A stretch of 64,000 nucleotides of DNA from Vibrio sp. UCD-FRSSP16_30 (GTDB lineage Bacteria; Pseudomonadota; Gammaproteobacteria; Enterobacterales; Vibrionaceae). The position numbers and the translations under genes are program-made. The stretch covers positions 186,001 through 250,000 of the forward strand of contig NZ_LZFW01000001.1 of NCBI RefSeq assembly GCF_001676025.1, read 5' to 3'. This document shows positions 28,669 to 36,783 of the stretch, piece after piece. The notes beneath the pieces are model-generated. The model was not told where the DNA came from. It searched no databases and worked only from the letters and a program-made list of their open reading frames with translations. Each line of letters begins with the position of its first letter. Position 1 is the first letter of the stretch.

Positions 28669-28869
28669 ATGAAAAACAAAAACGAGATTGATAATCATCG
28701 TCGTAGAGCAATCAAAGCTTTAGGTGGCACTGTAGTGGCTGGCGCAGTACTGAGTACGGCATCTGCGTCTGCAAAGACGAGTCCGGTGAAGGTTGAAACC
28801 GAAAAATCAGAGGACGAAAAGGGTTATCGCGAAACCCAACACATCCGCGATTACTACGATTCACTTTAG
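28669..28869 (+). CDS. Small Tat-targeted protein of formate dehydrogenase loci (TIGR02811 type)
   Basis: 66 aa. A twin-arginine signal (R-R-R-A-I-K-A-L-G-G, residues 11-20) is followed by a hydrophobic stretch and a short charged tail ending near a predicted A-S-A cleavage site. This matches the 'formate dehydrogenase region TAT target' family seen directly before fdhA. After cleavage only about 35 residues would remain. A good AAGGATGGAG lies upstream of the ATG. Role unknown; its constant place before fdhA suggests assembly or export of the enzyme. Confidence 0.88.
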   Translation: MKNKNEIDNHRRRAIKALGGTVVAGAVLSTASASAKTSPVKVETEKSEDEKGYRETQHIRDYYDSL

Positions 28870-28881
28870 GAACCCCATACT

Positions 28882-31737
28882 ATGAAACTAACAAAGCGTT
28901 CTGAAAGCACCTCAAGCCCTAATAAAAAGTTTGGTATCAGTCGTCGTACATTCATGCGTAACTCATCATTAGCTGCCGGTGGCGCAGTCGTTGGAGCCGG
29001 TATGCTTGCTCCGGGCATGATGAGAAAAGCGCAAGCGAACACTGAAACAGCCAATTCTGATGTCGAAATTAAACGCACCATCTGTTCCCACTGCTCTGTG
29101 GGTTGTGGCATTTATGCTGAAGTGCAAAATGGGGTGTGGACAGGGCAAGAGCCTGCATTTGATCATCCATTTAACCTCGGTGGACACTGTGCAAAAGGCG
29201 CCGCACTGCGCGAGCACGGTCGCGGCGAGAAACGCCTTAAATACCCAATGAAGCTGGAAGGCGGTAAATGGAAGAGGCTGACTTGGGAAGAAGCAATTAA
29301 TGAAATTGGCGACCAAGCGCTTAAAATTCGTCAAGAGTCAGGTCCCGATTCGGTGTACTGGCTAGGCAGTGCAAAGCACAACAACGAACAAGCTTATACC
29401 TTCAGAAAAATGGCTTCAATGTGGGGCACAAACAACGTCGATCACCAAGCGAGAATTTGTCACTCTACGACAGTTTCAGGTGTTGCTAACACCTGGGGTT
29501 ACGGCGCAATGACCAACTCATTTAATGATATGCATAATTGTAAATCTATGCTGTTTATTGGTTCTAACCCAGCCGAAGCTCACCCAGTTGCGATGCAGCA
29601 CATCCTCATCGCCAAAGAAAAGAACAGCTGTAAAATTGTGGTTGCCGATCCAAGACGCACCCGCACCGCGGCAAAAGCAGATCATTATGTGGCACTTCGT
29701 CCCGGAACAGATGTGGCCTTTGTTTGGGGTATTTTGTGGCATATCTTTGAAAATCAGTGGGAAGATAAAGAGTTTATCCGCCAACGTGTGTATGGCATGG
29801 ATGAAATTCGCGAAGAAGTGGCTAAGTGGACACCCGATAACGTTGAACGTGTAACCGGCGCTTCTGAAGCTGAAATATTCAAGATTGCTAAAATCTTATC
29901 TGAAAATCGACCGGGTTGTATTGTTTGGTGTATGGGGGGAACTCAGCACACCACAGGTAACAACAATACGCGCGCTTACTGTGTGCTGGAACTGGCGCTA
30001 GGTAACATGGGTAAGTCAGGCGGTGGTGCAAACATTTTCCGTGGACACGATAACGTGCAGGGCGCGACTGACTTTGGCGTACTTTCGCATACCTTGCCGG
30101 GTTATTACGGCCTAGCACCGGGTGCTTGGAAGCACTGGTCAAAAGTGTGGGATGTCGATTTTAGCTGGATTGAAAGCCGTTTCGACCAAAACAAATATCG
30201 CGGCAAGCAACCGATGAACAACATGGGTATTCCGGTATCTCGTTGGGTTGATGGTGTGTTGGAAAACAAAGACAACATTGAGCAAAACGATAACATCAGA
30301 GCCATGTTCTATTGGGGGCATGCGGTTAACTCACAAACTCGTGGTACCGAAATACGCAAGGCGATGCAAAAACTGGATATGATGGTCATTGTTGATCCAT
30401 ACCCAACCGTTGCGGGTGTTATGAATGACCGCACTGATGGGGTATACCTCCTTCCTGCAACAACTCAGTTTGAAACTCACGGTTCAGTAACGGCATCTAA
30501 CCGCTCGCTACAATGGCGTGACCAAGTTGTTGAGCCTTTGTTTGAGTCTAAGCCTGATCACGAAATCATGTACTTGCTGAGTAAAAAGCTAGGTTTTGCT
30601 GATCAGTTATTTAAGAACGTAGAAGTGAAGAATAACCAACCGGTTATTGAAGACATCACTCGCGAATACAACAAAGGTATGTGGACGATTGGTTATACCG
30701 GTCAAAGCCCTGAGCGCCTTAAAGCGCACCAACAAAACTGGCACACTTTCCATAAAACGACTTTGTCTGCGGAAGGCGGTCCGGTAAATGGTGAAACTTA
30801 TGGTTTACCTTGGCCTTGTTGGGGTACGCCAGAGATGAATCACCCGGGCACTCATATTTTGTATGACACTTCTAAGCCTGTGGCTGAAGGAGGCGGTAAC
30901 TTCCGCGCTCGATTCGGAGTTGAGTTTGAGGGTGAAAACCTGCTTGCCGAAGATAGCTACTCTAAAGATTGTGAACTGCAAGATGGTTTCCCCGAATTTA
31001 GCGACAAGTTACTTAAAAGTTTAGGCTGGTGGGATGATCTGACCGCAGAAGAAAAAGCCGCGGCAGAAGGTAAAAACTGGAAAACAGACCTTTCTGGTGG
31101 CATCCAGCGTGTGGCGGTTAAGCACGGTTGTATCCCTTATGGTAATGCTAAAGCGCGCGCCATTGTTTGGACTTTCCCAGATAGAGTGCCTCTGCATAGA
31201 GAGCCGCTGTATACCGCACGTCGCGATCTGGTAAAAGATTACCCAACTTGGGATGACAGCGAGTCGATTTATCGCCTGCCAACACTGTATAAGAGTATTC
31301 AAGACGTGGATAAGTCAAAAGAGTACCCAATTGTCTTAACGACAGGTCGTTTGGTGGAATACGAAGGGGGTGGTGAAGAAACCCGTTCCAGTCCTTGGCT
31401 TGCCGAGCTTCAACGTGAAATGTTTGTCGAGATTAACCCGAAAGATGCCAACGATCTTGGTATTAGAGATGGCGAAATGGTGTGGGTTGAAGGTGCTGAG
31501 AAAGGCCGAGTTCATGTTAAAGCGATGGTCACGCGCCGCGTTGGATCCGGTTTGGCATTCATGCCGTTCCACTTTGGCGGGAAATTCCAAGGTGAAGATC
31601 TCACCGAGCGTTATCCAGAAGGCACTGTGCCTTATGTGATTGGTGAAGCGGCCAATACCGCTACCACTTATGGTTATGATCCGGTGACACAGATGCAAGA
31701 AACCAAAGTCACCCTGTGTAACATCAAAAAAGCGTAA
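28882..31737 (+). CDS. fdhA: Formate dehydrogenase catalytic subunit alpha (Mo/W-bisMGD)
   Basis: 951-residue catalytic subunit oxidising formate to CO2 on the periplasmic side. It has a Tat signal (S-R-R-T-F-M-R, Arg21-Arg22), a [4Fe-4S] site C68-x2-C71-x3-C75-x27-C103, and the active site R-I-C193-H194 aligning with Sec-His of E. coli FdnG. The codon is TGT, so this is a cysteine, not a selenocysteine, enzyme. The G-A-M-T-N block follows as in FdnG, and the C-terminal molydop-binding domain with T-T-G-R-L-V-E-Y is complete. It is preceded by chaperone and Tat-peptide genes and followed by fdhB and fdhC. Confidence 0.96.
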   Translation: MKLTKRSESTSSPNKKFGISRRTFMRNSSLAAGGAVVGAGMLAPGMMRKAQANTETANSDVEIKRTICSHCSVGCGIYAEVQNGVWTGQEPAFDHPFNLGGHCAKGAALREHGRGEKRLKYPMKLEGGKWKRLTWEEAINEIGDQALKIRQESGPDSVYWLGSAKHNNEQAYTFRKMASMWGTNNVDHQARICHSTTVSGVANTWGYGAMTNSFNDMHNCKSMLFIGSNPAEAHPVAMQHILIAKEKNSCKIVVADPRRTRTAAKADHYVALRPGTDVAFVWGILWHIFENQWEDKEFIRQRVYGMDEIREEVAKWTPDNVERVTGASEAEIFKIAKILSENRPGCIVWCMGGTQHTTGNNNTRAYCVLELALGNMGKSGGGANIFRGHDNVQGATDFGVLSHTLPGYYGLAPGAWKHWSKVWDVDFSWIESRFDQNKYRGKQPMNNMGIPVSRWVDGVLENKDNIEQNDNIRAMFYWGHAVNSQTRGTEIRKAMQKLDMMVIVDPYPTVAGVMNDRTDGVYLLPATTQFETHGSVTASNRSLQWRDQVVEPLFESKPDHEIMYLLSKKLGFADQLFKNVEVKNNQPVIEDITREYNKGMWTIGYTGQSPERLKAHQQNWHTFHKTTLSAEGGPVNGETYGLPWPCWGTPEMNHPGTHILYDTSKPVAEGGGNFRARFGVEFEGENLLAEDSYSKDCELQDGFPEFSDKLLKSLGWWDDLTAEEKAAAEGKNWKTDLSGGIQRVAVKHGCIPYGNAKARAIVWTFPDRVPLHREPLYTARRDLVKDYPTWDDSESIYRLPTLYKSIQDVDKSKEYPIVLTTGRLVEYEGGGEETRSSPWLAELQREMFVEINPKDANDLGIRDGEMVWVEGAEKGRVHVKAMVTRRVGSGLAFMPFHFGGKFQGEDLTERYPEGTVPYVIGEAANTATTYGYDPVTQMQETKVTLCNIKKA

Positions 31738-31755
31738 GGTAAGGAAATCTAAATT

Positions 31756-32364
31756 ATGGCTAGAATGAAATTTCTTTGTGACACCAAGCGCTGTATCGAA
31801 TGTAACGGCTGTGTCACTGCATGTAAAAACGAAAACGATGATGCCCTAGAGTGGGGCATTCAACGTCGTCGAGTTGTGACTCTTAATGATGGGGAGCCGG
31901 GTGAGAGCTCAATCTCTGTTGCGTGTATGCACTGTACCGATGCGCCGTGTAAAGCGGTCTGTCCTGCAGATTGTTTTGAGTACACTAAAGAAGGAATATT
32001 GCTGCATAACAAAGACCTATGTATTGGTTGTGGTTACTGTCTATTTGCTTGTCCGTTTGGTGCGCCACAATTTCCACACACCTCAGCCTTTGGCGAACGA
32101 GGTAAAATGGATAAATGTACCTACTGTGCTGGTGGCCTAGAAACAGAACCAGGTTCGGAAGAAGAGCGCCTAAAATACGGTTCTAACCGTATTGCTGAGG
32201 GTAAATTACCAATGTGTGCTGAGCTTTGTTCAACCAAAGCACTGCTAGCTGGTGATGCTGAAGTAGTCTCTGATATTTTCCGTCAGCGTGTTGTTGAGCG
32301 CGGCGCGAAAGGTGCAGGTTGGAGCAGTGGCGAAGACATAGCGTTTGATGCAACCAAAAGCTAA
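31756..32364 (+). CDS. fdhB: Formate dehydrogenase iron-sulfur subunit beta
   Basis: 202 aa, four ferredoxin-type Cys clusters: C-I-E-C-N-G-C-x-x-A-C near residue 15-25, C-M-H-C-T-D-A-P-C-K-A-V-C-P, C-I-G-C-G-Y-C-L-F-A-C-P and C-T-Y-C ... C-A-E-L-C. These pass electrons from FdhA to the cytochrome subunit. It lacks the C-terminal membrane helix of E. coli FdnH, so it must rely on FdhC for anchoring. No signal peptide: it would be co-exported with FdhA through the Tat pathway. Confidence 0.95.
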   Translation: MARMKFLCDTKRCIECNGCVTACKNENDDALEWGIQRRRVVTLNDGEPGESSISVACMHCTDAPCKAVCPADCFEYTKEGILLHNKDLCIGCGYCLFACPFGAPQFPHTSAFGERGKMDKCTYCAGGLETEPGSEEERLKYGSNRIAEGKLPMCAELCSTKALLAGDAEVVSDIFRQRVVERGAKGAGWSSGEDIAFDATKS

Positions 32365-32380
32365 CTAAAGGAGCAATCAA

Positions 32381-33415
32381 ATGCAGTTAGCGAAACAATG
32401 GTCTTTGTTGCTGTTGATGGCGCTTGCAAGTGTACTCATGCTAGTGAGTACACCTAGCCACGCCGAACAAAAAGCAGATAAGACCGCGCAAAAAGAGATG
32501 GTTCAGTTAGCGGGTGCGGATTACTGGCGTGAAGTAAAAGCGGGAGTAGAGGGCACTACCACTTCTGCCTCACCTGAGCACGGCATTTTAATCAGTGTAC
32601 CCGGTCAAACTTGGTTCATCTTGAAAGAAAAATGGATGTCTCCGGCGGCGGCAGTCGCCATCTTTGGCAGCATCATGATGGTAGTACTGATGTACTTCCT
32701 TGTGGGGCCATTGATGTTGAGCAAACCTCGAACAGGCAGACGACTTAATCGTTGGAGCCGAATGGATAGGGCGCTTCACTGGACAATGGCATTTACCTTT
32801 TTGACCTTAGCGTTCAGTGGGTTGATGTTGGTGTATGGTAAGCACTTTTTAAAGCCATATATTCCGTCCGATCTGTGGGGCTTAGTCATCTATGCTGCAA
32901 AACAATACCATAACTATATAGGCCCAATTTTCTACATTCTGTTGGTGTTTATTTTTGTGAAGTGGTGGAGAAAATCCATTTTCAACAAAACTGATGTTCA
33001 ATGGTTTATGAAAATGGGTGGCATGATAGGCAAACATAAAGGTTCGCATCCATCAGCCGGTTTCTCTAATGGTGGTGAAAAAGTCATTTACTGGTTACTT
33101 ATCGTGTTTGGCGTAGTGGTTGCCACCAGTGGCGTTATTTTGGACTTCCCAATCTTTGGCCAAACTCGCCGTGATATGGAAGTGGCAAACTTAGTTCATA
33201 TGATTTCGGCGCTTGTCTTAATTTGTGGTTTTGTGTTCCATATTTATATCGGTTTAGTCGGTATGGAAGGCGCACTAGAAGGCATGGTGACAGGTAAAGT
33301 CGATGAAACATGGGCCAAAGAACATCATGACCAATGGTTTGCAGAAGTGAAGCATCAATTAGAAGATACACCAGTCAAAGACACTAGTAAAAAGAGTGGG
33401 GTGAGCAATGAATAA
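32381..33415 (+). CDS. fdhC: Formate dehydrogenase cytochrome b subunit gamma
   Basis: 344 aa. Cleavable N-terminal signal (residues 1-28, cleavage near S-H-A), a periplasmic stretch, then about five hydrophobic helices. Candidate haem b ligands include His in R-A-L-H-W-T, Y-H-N-Y-I and L-V-H-M-I and the C-terminal-helix H-I-Y-I. It anchors FdhAB and hands electrons to quinone. A long pre-domain before the first core helix is typical of the Vibrio/Shewanella form rather than E. coli FdnI. The last codons overlap the next gene by 8 bases. Confidence 0.92.
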   Translation: MQLAKQWSLLLLMALASVLMLVSTPSHAEQKADKTAQKEMVQLAGADYWREVKAGVEGTTTSASPEHGILISVPGQTWFILKEKWMSPAAAVAIFGSIMMVVLMYFLVGPLMLSKPRTGRRLNRWSRMDRALHWTMAFTFLTLAFSGLMLVYGKHFLKPYIPSDLWGLVIYAAKQYHNYIGPIFYILLVFIFVKWWRKSIFNKTDVQWFMKMGGMIGKHKGSHPSAGFSNGGEKVIYWLLIVFGVVVATSGVILDFPIFGQTRRDMEVANLVHMISALVLICGFVFHIYIGLVGMEGALEGMVTGKVDETWAKEHHDQWFAEVKHQLEDTPVKDTSKKSGVSNE

Positions 33416-33836
33416 TCATCATCGCGGTATTTGGATTGCTTATATCGGCAGTCTGCTTACGCCTTTTACTTGTTTACTGTCTGGTGTGGCTGCCATTGTT
33501 TATGCAGGCTATCGCTTGGATAAAGATGAAGACAGTGATGTGGTTAATTCTCACTATTACAGTTTGATCAGAAGCTTCTTTTTGTTTTTGACCTTCTTTG
33601 TAGTGTTGATTGTGACCATTGCCACATCAAATGGTGTGTTAATTGGGGTAAATGATTACTGGATGCGCAATAGCGCATTAGAAGAAATCGCACATATAAT
33701 CCCGATTGCCGGTGGCATTATTTCCGCCATCGCGATTTTAATTTGGTTTGTGCGAATGACCCAAGGCATGCGCTTACTAAAAGAAAACAAACCTATCGAA
33801 GATAAAAAATCATTACACCAATTTTCCCATCGTTAA
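33408..33836 (+). CDS. Membrane protein coupled to fdhC (DUF4870/Tic20-like)
   Basis: 142 aa with three to four hydrophobic segments (about 8-30, 50-75, 95-120). The motif N-S-H-Y-Y-S-L-I-R-S-F before the second helix resembles the N-H-x-x-x-x-L-x-x-F pattern of DUF4870/Tic20 proteins, so that is my tentative family. It overlaps fdhC by 8 bases and is the last gene before the terminator, so it is translated with the formate dehydrogenase. Function unknown; it could assist membrane assembly of the complex. Confidence 0.75.
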   Translation: MNNHHRGIWIAYIGSLLTPFTCLLSGVAAIVYAGYRLDKDEDSDVVNSHYYSLIRSFFLFLTFFVVLIVTIATSNGVLIGVNDYWMRNSALEEIAHIIPIAGGIISAIAILIWFVRMTQGMRLLKENKPIEDKKSLHQFSHR

Positions 33837-33873
33837 TTAAATTGGCAGCTATCCAACGATAGTGATTGAAATA

Positions 33874-33907
33874 AAAACACCAAGCAGGGGGCTGTTTGGT
33901 GTTTTTT
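33874..33907 (+). terminator. Terminator of the formate dehydrogenase operon
   Basis: Stem of ACACCAAGCAG (33877-33887) with CTGTTTGGTGT (33892-33902), one G-T pair and a GGGG loop, then six T. It ends the rightward operon 38 bp after its last gene. Confidence 0.85.
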
Positions 33908-33939
33908 ATTCTTTGATAGGGCTCTTTTTGAAATAAGGT

Positions 33940-34146
33940 TTATAGGTCATCAATGTCTACCGAAATACTTTCTTCAGATTCACGTTCATTTACTAGGGAA
34001 ATTAACTCAAGGTCTTCTAATCGATCCATCATTAATTTGTATGCCTCAGCAGGAGCATAACAGAATGCGGGCTCATTTCGGTTAAGCGCAGTGACTGATT
34101 CTCCGTAGGCGCTAATAGCAATATTAGCTAAAATTCTAGAGGTCAT
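33940..34146 (-). CDS. Hypothetical small acidic protein, 68 aa
   Basis: Soluble 68-residue protein with an acidic C-terminal end (S-V-D-I-D-D-L). I do not recognise it. ATG at 34146; the upstream AGAGCCCGACTAA holds only a weak ribosome-binding site. It stands alone between the formate dehydrogenase terminator and the DEAD-box helicase, on the minus strand. It may be a real small gene, as the frame covers most of the space between two terminator-like hairpins. Confidence 0.5.
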   Translation of the reverse strand: MTSRILANIAISAYGESVTALNRNEPAFCYAPAEAYKLMMDRLEDLELISLVNERESEESISVDIDDL

Positions 34147-34249
34147 TTAGTCGGGCTCTTTGGTCTTTAAATGATTTAAGTAAGCGGTATAACAAGTCTT
34201 ACGAGGCTATAGAGTAGTGAAGTGGTGTGGTTACATGCTTTTTTAACAC

Positions 34250-34280
34250 TACGACTGACCACCGTAAGTGATCAGTCGTA
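34250..34280 (-). other. Hairpin just past the DEAD-box helicase gene
   Basis: TACGACTGA (34250-34258) is inverted as TCAGTCGTA (34272-34280), with a further 3 bp inside. It lies 8 bp after the helicase stop. No T run follows on the minus strand, so it is not a standard intrinsic terminator. Confidence 0.5.
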
Positions 34281-34287
34281 ATCAAGT

Positions 34288-35514
34288 TTATCGCTTGGTC
34301 TTACTCTTAAACTGCTTCACGCTGCTTTTGGACTGAGTGCGGCGGTTGGCTTTTTTATCTCTTGGGGCGCGTTTGCTCTGGCCTGATGATGGCTTATCCG
34401 TTACAGGGAAGTCTGCAAGCTCTTGAAGGGGCAACTCGCGTGTTGTCAGTTGGCGAATTGCACTGAGATATTCTGTTTCACCGTGGCAGACCAATGAGAT
34501 GGCTTTGCCTTGTTCGCCTGCGCGAGCGGTGCGTCCAACGCGGTGTACATACACTTCAGCACTTGAGGGTAATTCAAAGTTGATCACTATAGGCAGGTGA
34601 TCAACATGGATCCCACGCGCCAGCAAATCAGTTGCGATTAATACATTGATTTTCTGCTGCTTAAATTGCTCTAAAGTGGTTTCTCTTTCTTGCTGAGTTT
34701 TGTTGCCATGCAAAGCAGCAACAGATATACCAGCTTTAGTCAGTTTCTTACACAATGCGTCAGCGTTATCTTTTGCACCAATAAAGACTAATACTTGAGG
34801 CCAATTATGTTGTTTTAATTGTGCAATCAACACATTGGTTTTACTGCCTTTATTGACTAAATACAGAGTTTCATCAATGCCTTCGACAACACTATTGGTT
34901 ACCGTAGTTTGAATACGCTTAGGAGTAATTAATAGCTGATTTGCTTGGGCTTCTAGTTCGCTAGAGAACGTCGCTGAAAACATCATGGTTTGACGCTTAG
35001 CAGGAAGATGGGTCATGATTTTTTGAATATCTGGCCAAAAGCCCATATCCAATAAGCGATCCGCTTCATCAAGCACTAATGCCGATAGTCGAGAAACATC
35101 TACCGCGTTCTCTGTCAGTAAATCTAATAATCTACCCGGTGTTGCCACCAAAATTTCAGGAGTTAATAGCAACTGCTGTTTTTGCTGCTCTTTATCAACG
35201 CCGCCACATACCGACAATGCGGTTACGTCTAGCGCATTGGCAAAAGGCAGTAATGCTTGGCTCACTTGCGTGGCAAGCTCTCGGGTAGGCACCAATACAA
35301 TGGCTTGAGTCGTGCACGGTTGAATGCGCACTTTCTCAAGCAAGGCTAAGCCGTAAGCCAATGTTTTACCACTGCCGGTTTGGGCAATTGCCAGTACGTC
35401 TTGCTTATCCAATATTGCAGGAATGGCAAAGGATTGAACCTCTGTCGCCTTAGTAAACTGAGAGGCGAGAAGTGTCGTAAGTTCTGGGCATAGTGAAAGA
35501 TTGGTGTACGGCAT
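34288..35514 (-). CDS. DEAD-box ATP-dependent RNA helicase (RhlE-like)
   Basis: 408 aa. Complete helicase set: Q-motif T-E-V-Q-S-F-A-I-P, Walker A Q-T-G-S-G-K-T (about 44-50), P-T-R-E-L-A, T-P-G-R, D-E-A-D, S-A-T, then the C-terminal domain with T-D-L-L-A-R-G and H-R-V-G-R-T-A-R. A basic tail rich in Lys, Arg and Ser follows. Length and tail fit the RhlE subgroup, which acts in ribosome assembly or RNA turnover; the exact paralogue cannot be fixed by eye. Probably first in a unit read away from the DUF1456 gene. Confidence 0.92.
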   Translation of the reverse strand: MPYTNLSLCPELTTLLASQFTKATEVQSFAIPAILDKQDVLAIAQTGSGKTLAYGLALLEKVRIQPCTTQAIVLVPTRELATQVSQALLPFANALDVTALSVCGGVDKEQQKQQLLLTPEILVATPGRLLDLLTENAVDVSRLSALVLDEADRLLDMGFWPDIQKIMTHLPAKRQTMMFSATFSSELEAQANQLLITPKRIQTTVTNSVVEGIDETLYLVNKGSKTNVLIAQLKQHNWPQVLVFIGAKDNADALCKKLTKAGISVAALHGNKTQQERETTLEQFKQQKINVLIATDLLARGIHVDHLPIVINFELPSSAEVYVHRVGRTARAGEQGKAISLVCHGETEYLSAIRQLTTRELPLQELADFPVTDKPSSGQSKRAPRDKKANRRTQSKSSVKQFKSKTKR

Positions 35515-35540
35515 AGTGGTGTCTTATTAATAGGTTTAAA

Positions 35541-36017
35541 TTAGTCTTCTTGAGTGTCGCTTGGGCGTAGTTGCAATTGAACACCCATTAAAAAGTTGCG
35601 CAAGATCTGATCTTTACACTCACGGTAGTGCTTGTTTTCAGGTTTGCGGAAAAATGCACTTAGCTCATGCTTGCTCAAGTTAAAGTCAGCACGTTGCAGT
35701 GTTTCAAGAATGTCTTCTGCCTTCATGTTTAACGCAATGCGCAATTTCATAAAGATCATGTTATTGGTTAAACGACTCTCTGGTTTAGGCTGCTCACCTT
35801 CGCGCTTACCACGTTTGATATTGATAAATCCATTTAGGAATATGGCTAATTCTTTATCAATCATTTTACAAAACTGTTCGTCTTCTTCTTTTTTAAGCCA
35901 ATTGATCACTTGACTACGAGTGACTGTTTCATCGGCTGCGGCAAAAACGTTAATCATATCAGCGTCTTTTAAGTCAAAGGTATAGCGGATGCGGCGTAAA
36001 ATATCGTTATTAGTCAA
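35541..36017 (-). CDS. DUF1456 family protein (YehS-like)
   Basis: 158 aa, soluble. It has two related halves, each starting N-D-I-L-R-R-I-R-Y-x-F / N-M-I-F-M-K-L-R-I-A-L and continuing with a D-x-x-D-E or E-D-I-L stretch: the tandem DUF1456 repeat of E. coli YehS. Function not known. Followed on the same strand by the DEAD-box helicase after 26 bp, so the two may share an mRNA. Confidence 0.85.
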   Translation of the reverse strand: MTNNDILRRIRYTFDLKDADMINVFAAADETVTRSQVINWLKKEEDEQFCKMIDKELAIFLNGFINIKRGKREGEQPKPESRLTNNMIFMKLRIALNMKAEDILETLQRADFNLSKHELSAFFRKPENKHYRECKDQILRNFLMGVQLQLRPSDTQED

Positions 36018-36189
36018 AATAGTTCCTAATGGACAGGATTAAAGGGGATTTGTGTGCGTGCACTTTAACACAGACGCTACTGCAATCAGTAATGTTAGTT
36101 TGATATTCTGCCTTATGCCGTTATGGTTAGTCACATATAAGCAAAGGCTTAGCAATATTAATGCTAGCAGAGATAAAGAGAACAGAGGC

Positions 36190-36600
36190 ATGCAGGTAAA
36201 AATTGTAGATTGGAACTCAAGAGACGACATCTTCTTTGTTCGTCATTGCGTCTTTTCATTAGAGCAGGGCATTGATACGTCATTAGACTTTGATGGACAA
36301 GATTTGGAAGCCGTTCACGCTGTTGTTTATGCACAAAACCAGCCTGTCGCGACAGGACGAATGTTGCAGGATGGGCATATAGGTCGAGTGGCCGTACTAG
36401 ACAGTTACAGAGGTAAAGGACTTGGTGCAACGACGGTGAACGCTTTAGTACAACAGGCAAAGAAACAGCAATTTGCCAAGGTGTATTTAGGCGCGCAGCT
36501 GCATGCGTTAGATTTTTATTATAAATTAGGTTTTAGCCCTTTTGGCGAGCGCTATTTTGAAGCAGGAATCGAGCATCAAAGCATGCAATTAGTACTTTAA
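36190..36600 (+). CDS. GNAT-family N-acetyltransferase
   Basis: 136 aa single-domain acyltransferase. The acetyl-CoA binding motif A reads G-R-V-A-V-L-D-S-Y-R-G-K-G-L-G-A, followed by the motif B Y-x-x-L-G-F. The N-terminal F-V-R-x-x-V-F-x-x-E-Q-G pattern resembles the YjcF/ElaA-like subgroup. I chose the ATG at 36190; the frame runs back to 36052 but those 46 residues do not look like GNAT sequence and cross the promoter shared with the DUF1456 gene. Substrate unknown. Confidence 0.85.
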   Translation: MQVKIVDWNSRDDIFFVRHCVFSLEQGIDTSLDFDGQDLEAVHAVVYAQNQPVATGRMLQDGHIGRVAVLDSYRGKGLGATTVNALVQQAKKQQFAKVYLGAQLHALDFYYKLGFSPFGERYFEAGIEHQSMQLVL

Positions 36601-36783
36601 GCTTTGCTTTGAGAGACATCTCTATATAACCAACCATTTTAACTAATAACTAACGTTCGCATCACATTCAGCCACACAATATTTTGACTTGCCACTATCG
36701 CCAAGTAATCTATATCAATCCACTAGAGTAAAATTTAAACAACAATAACCCAGTGGATTAGATCAATTATCAAGGAGATAGAT

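Noticed and set aside
29458..29460. Selenocysteine codon in fdhA
   Set aside because: The codon is TGT (Cys), not TGA, and the frame is continuous.
34250..34280. Intrinsic terminator for the DEAD-box helicase
   Set aside because: Good stem but no T run on the minus strand; kept only as a hairpin.
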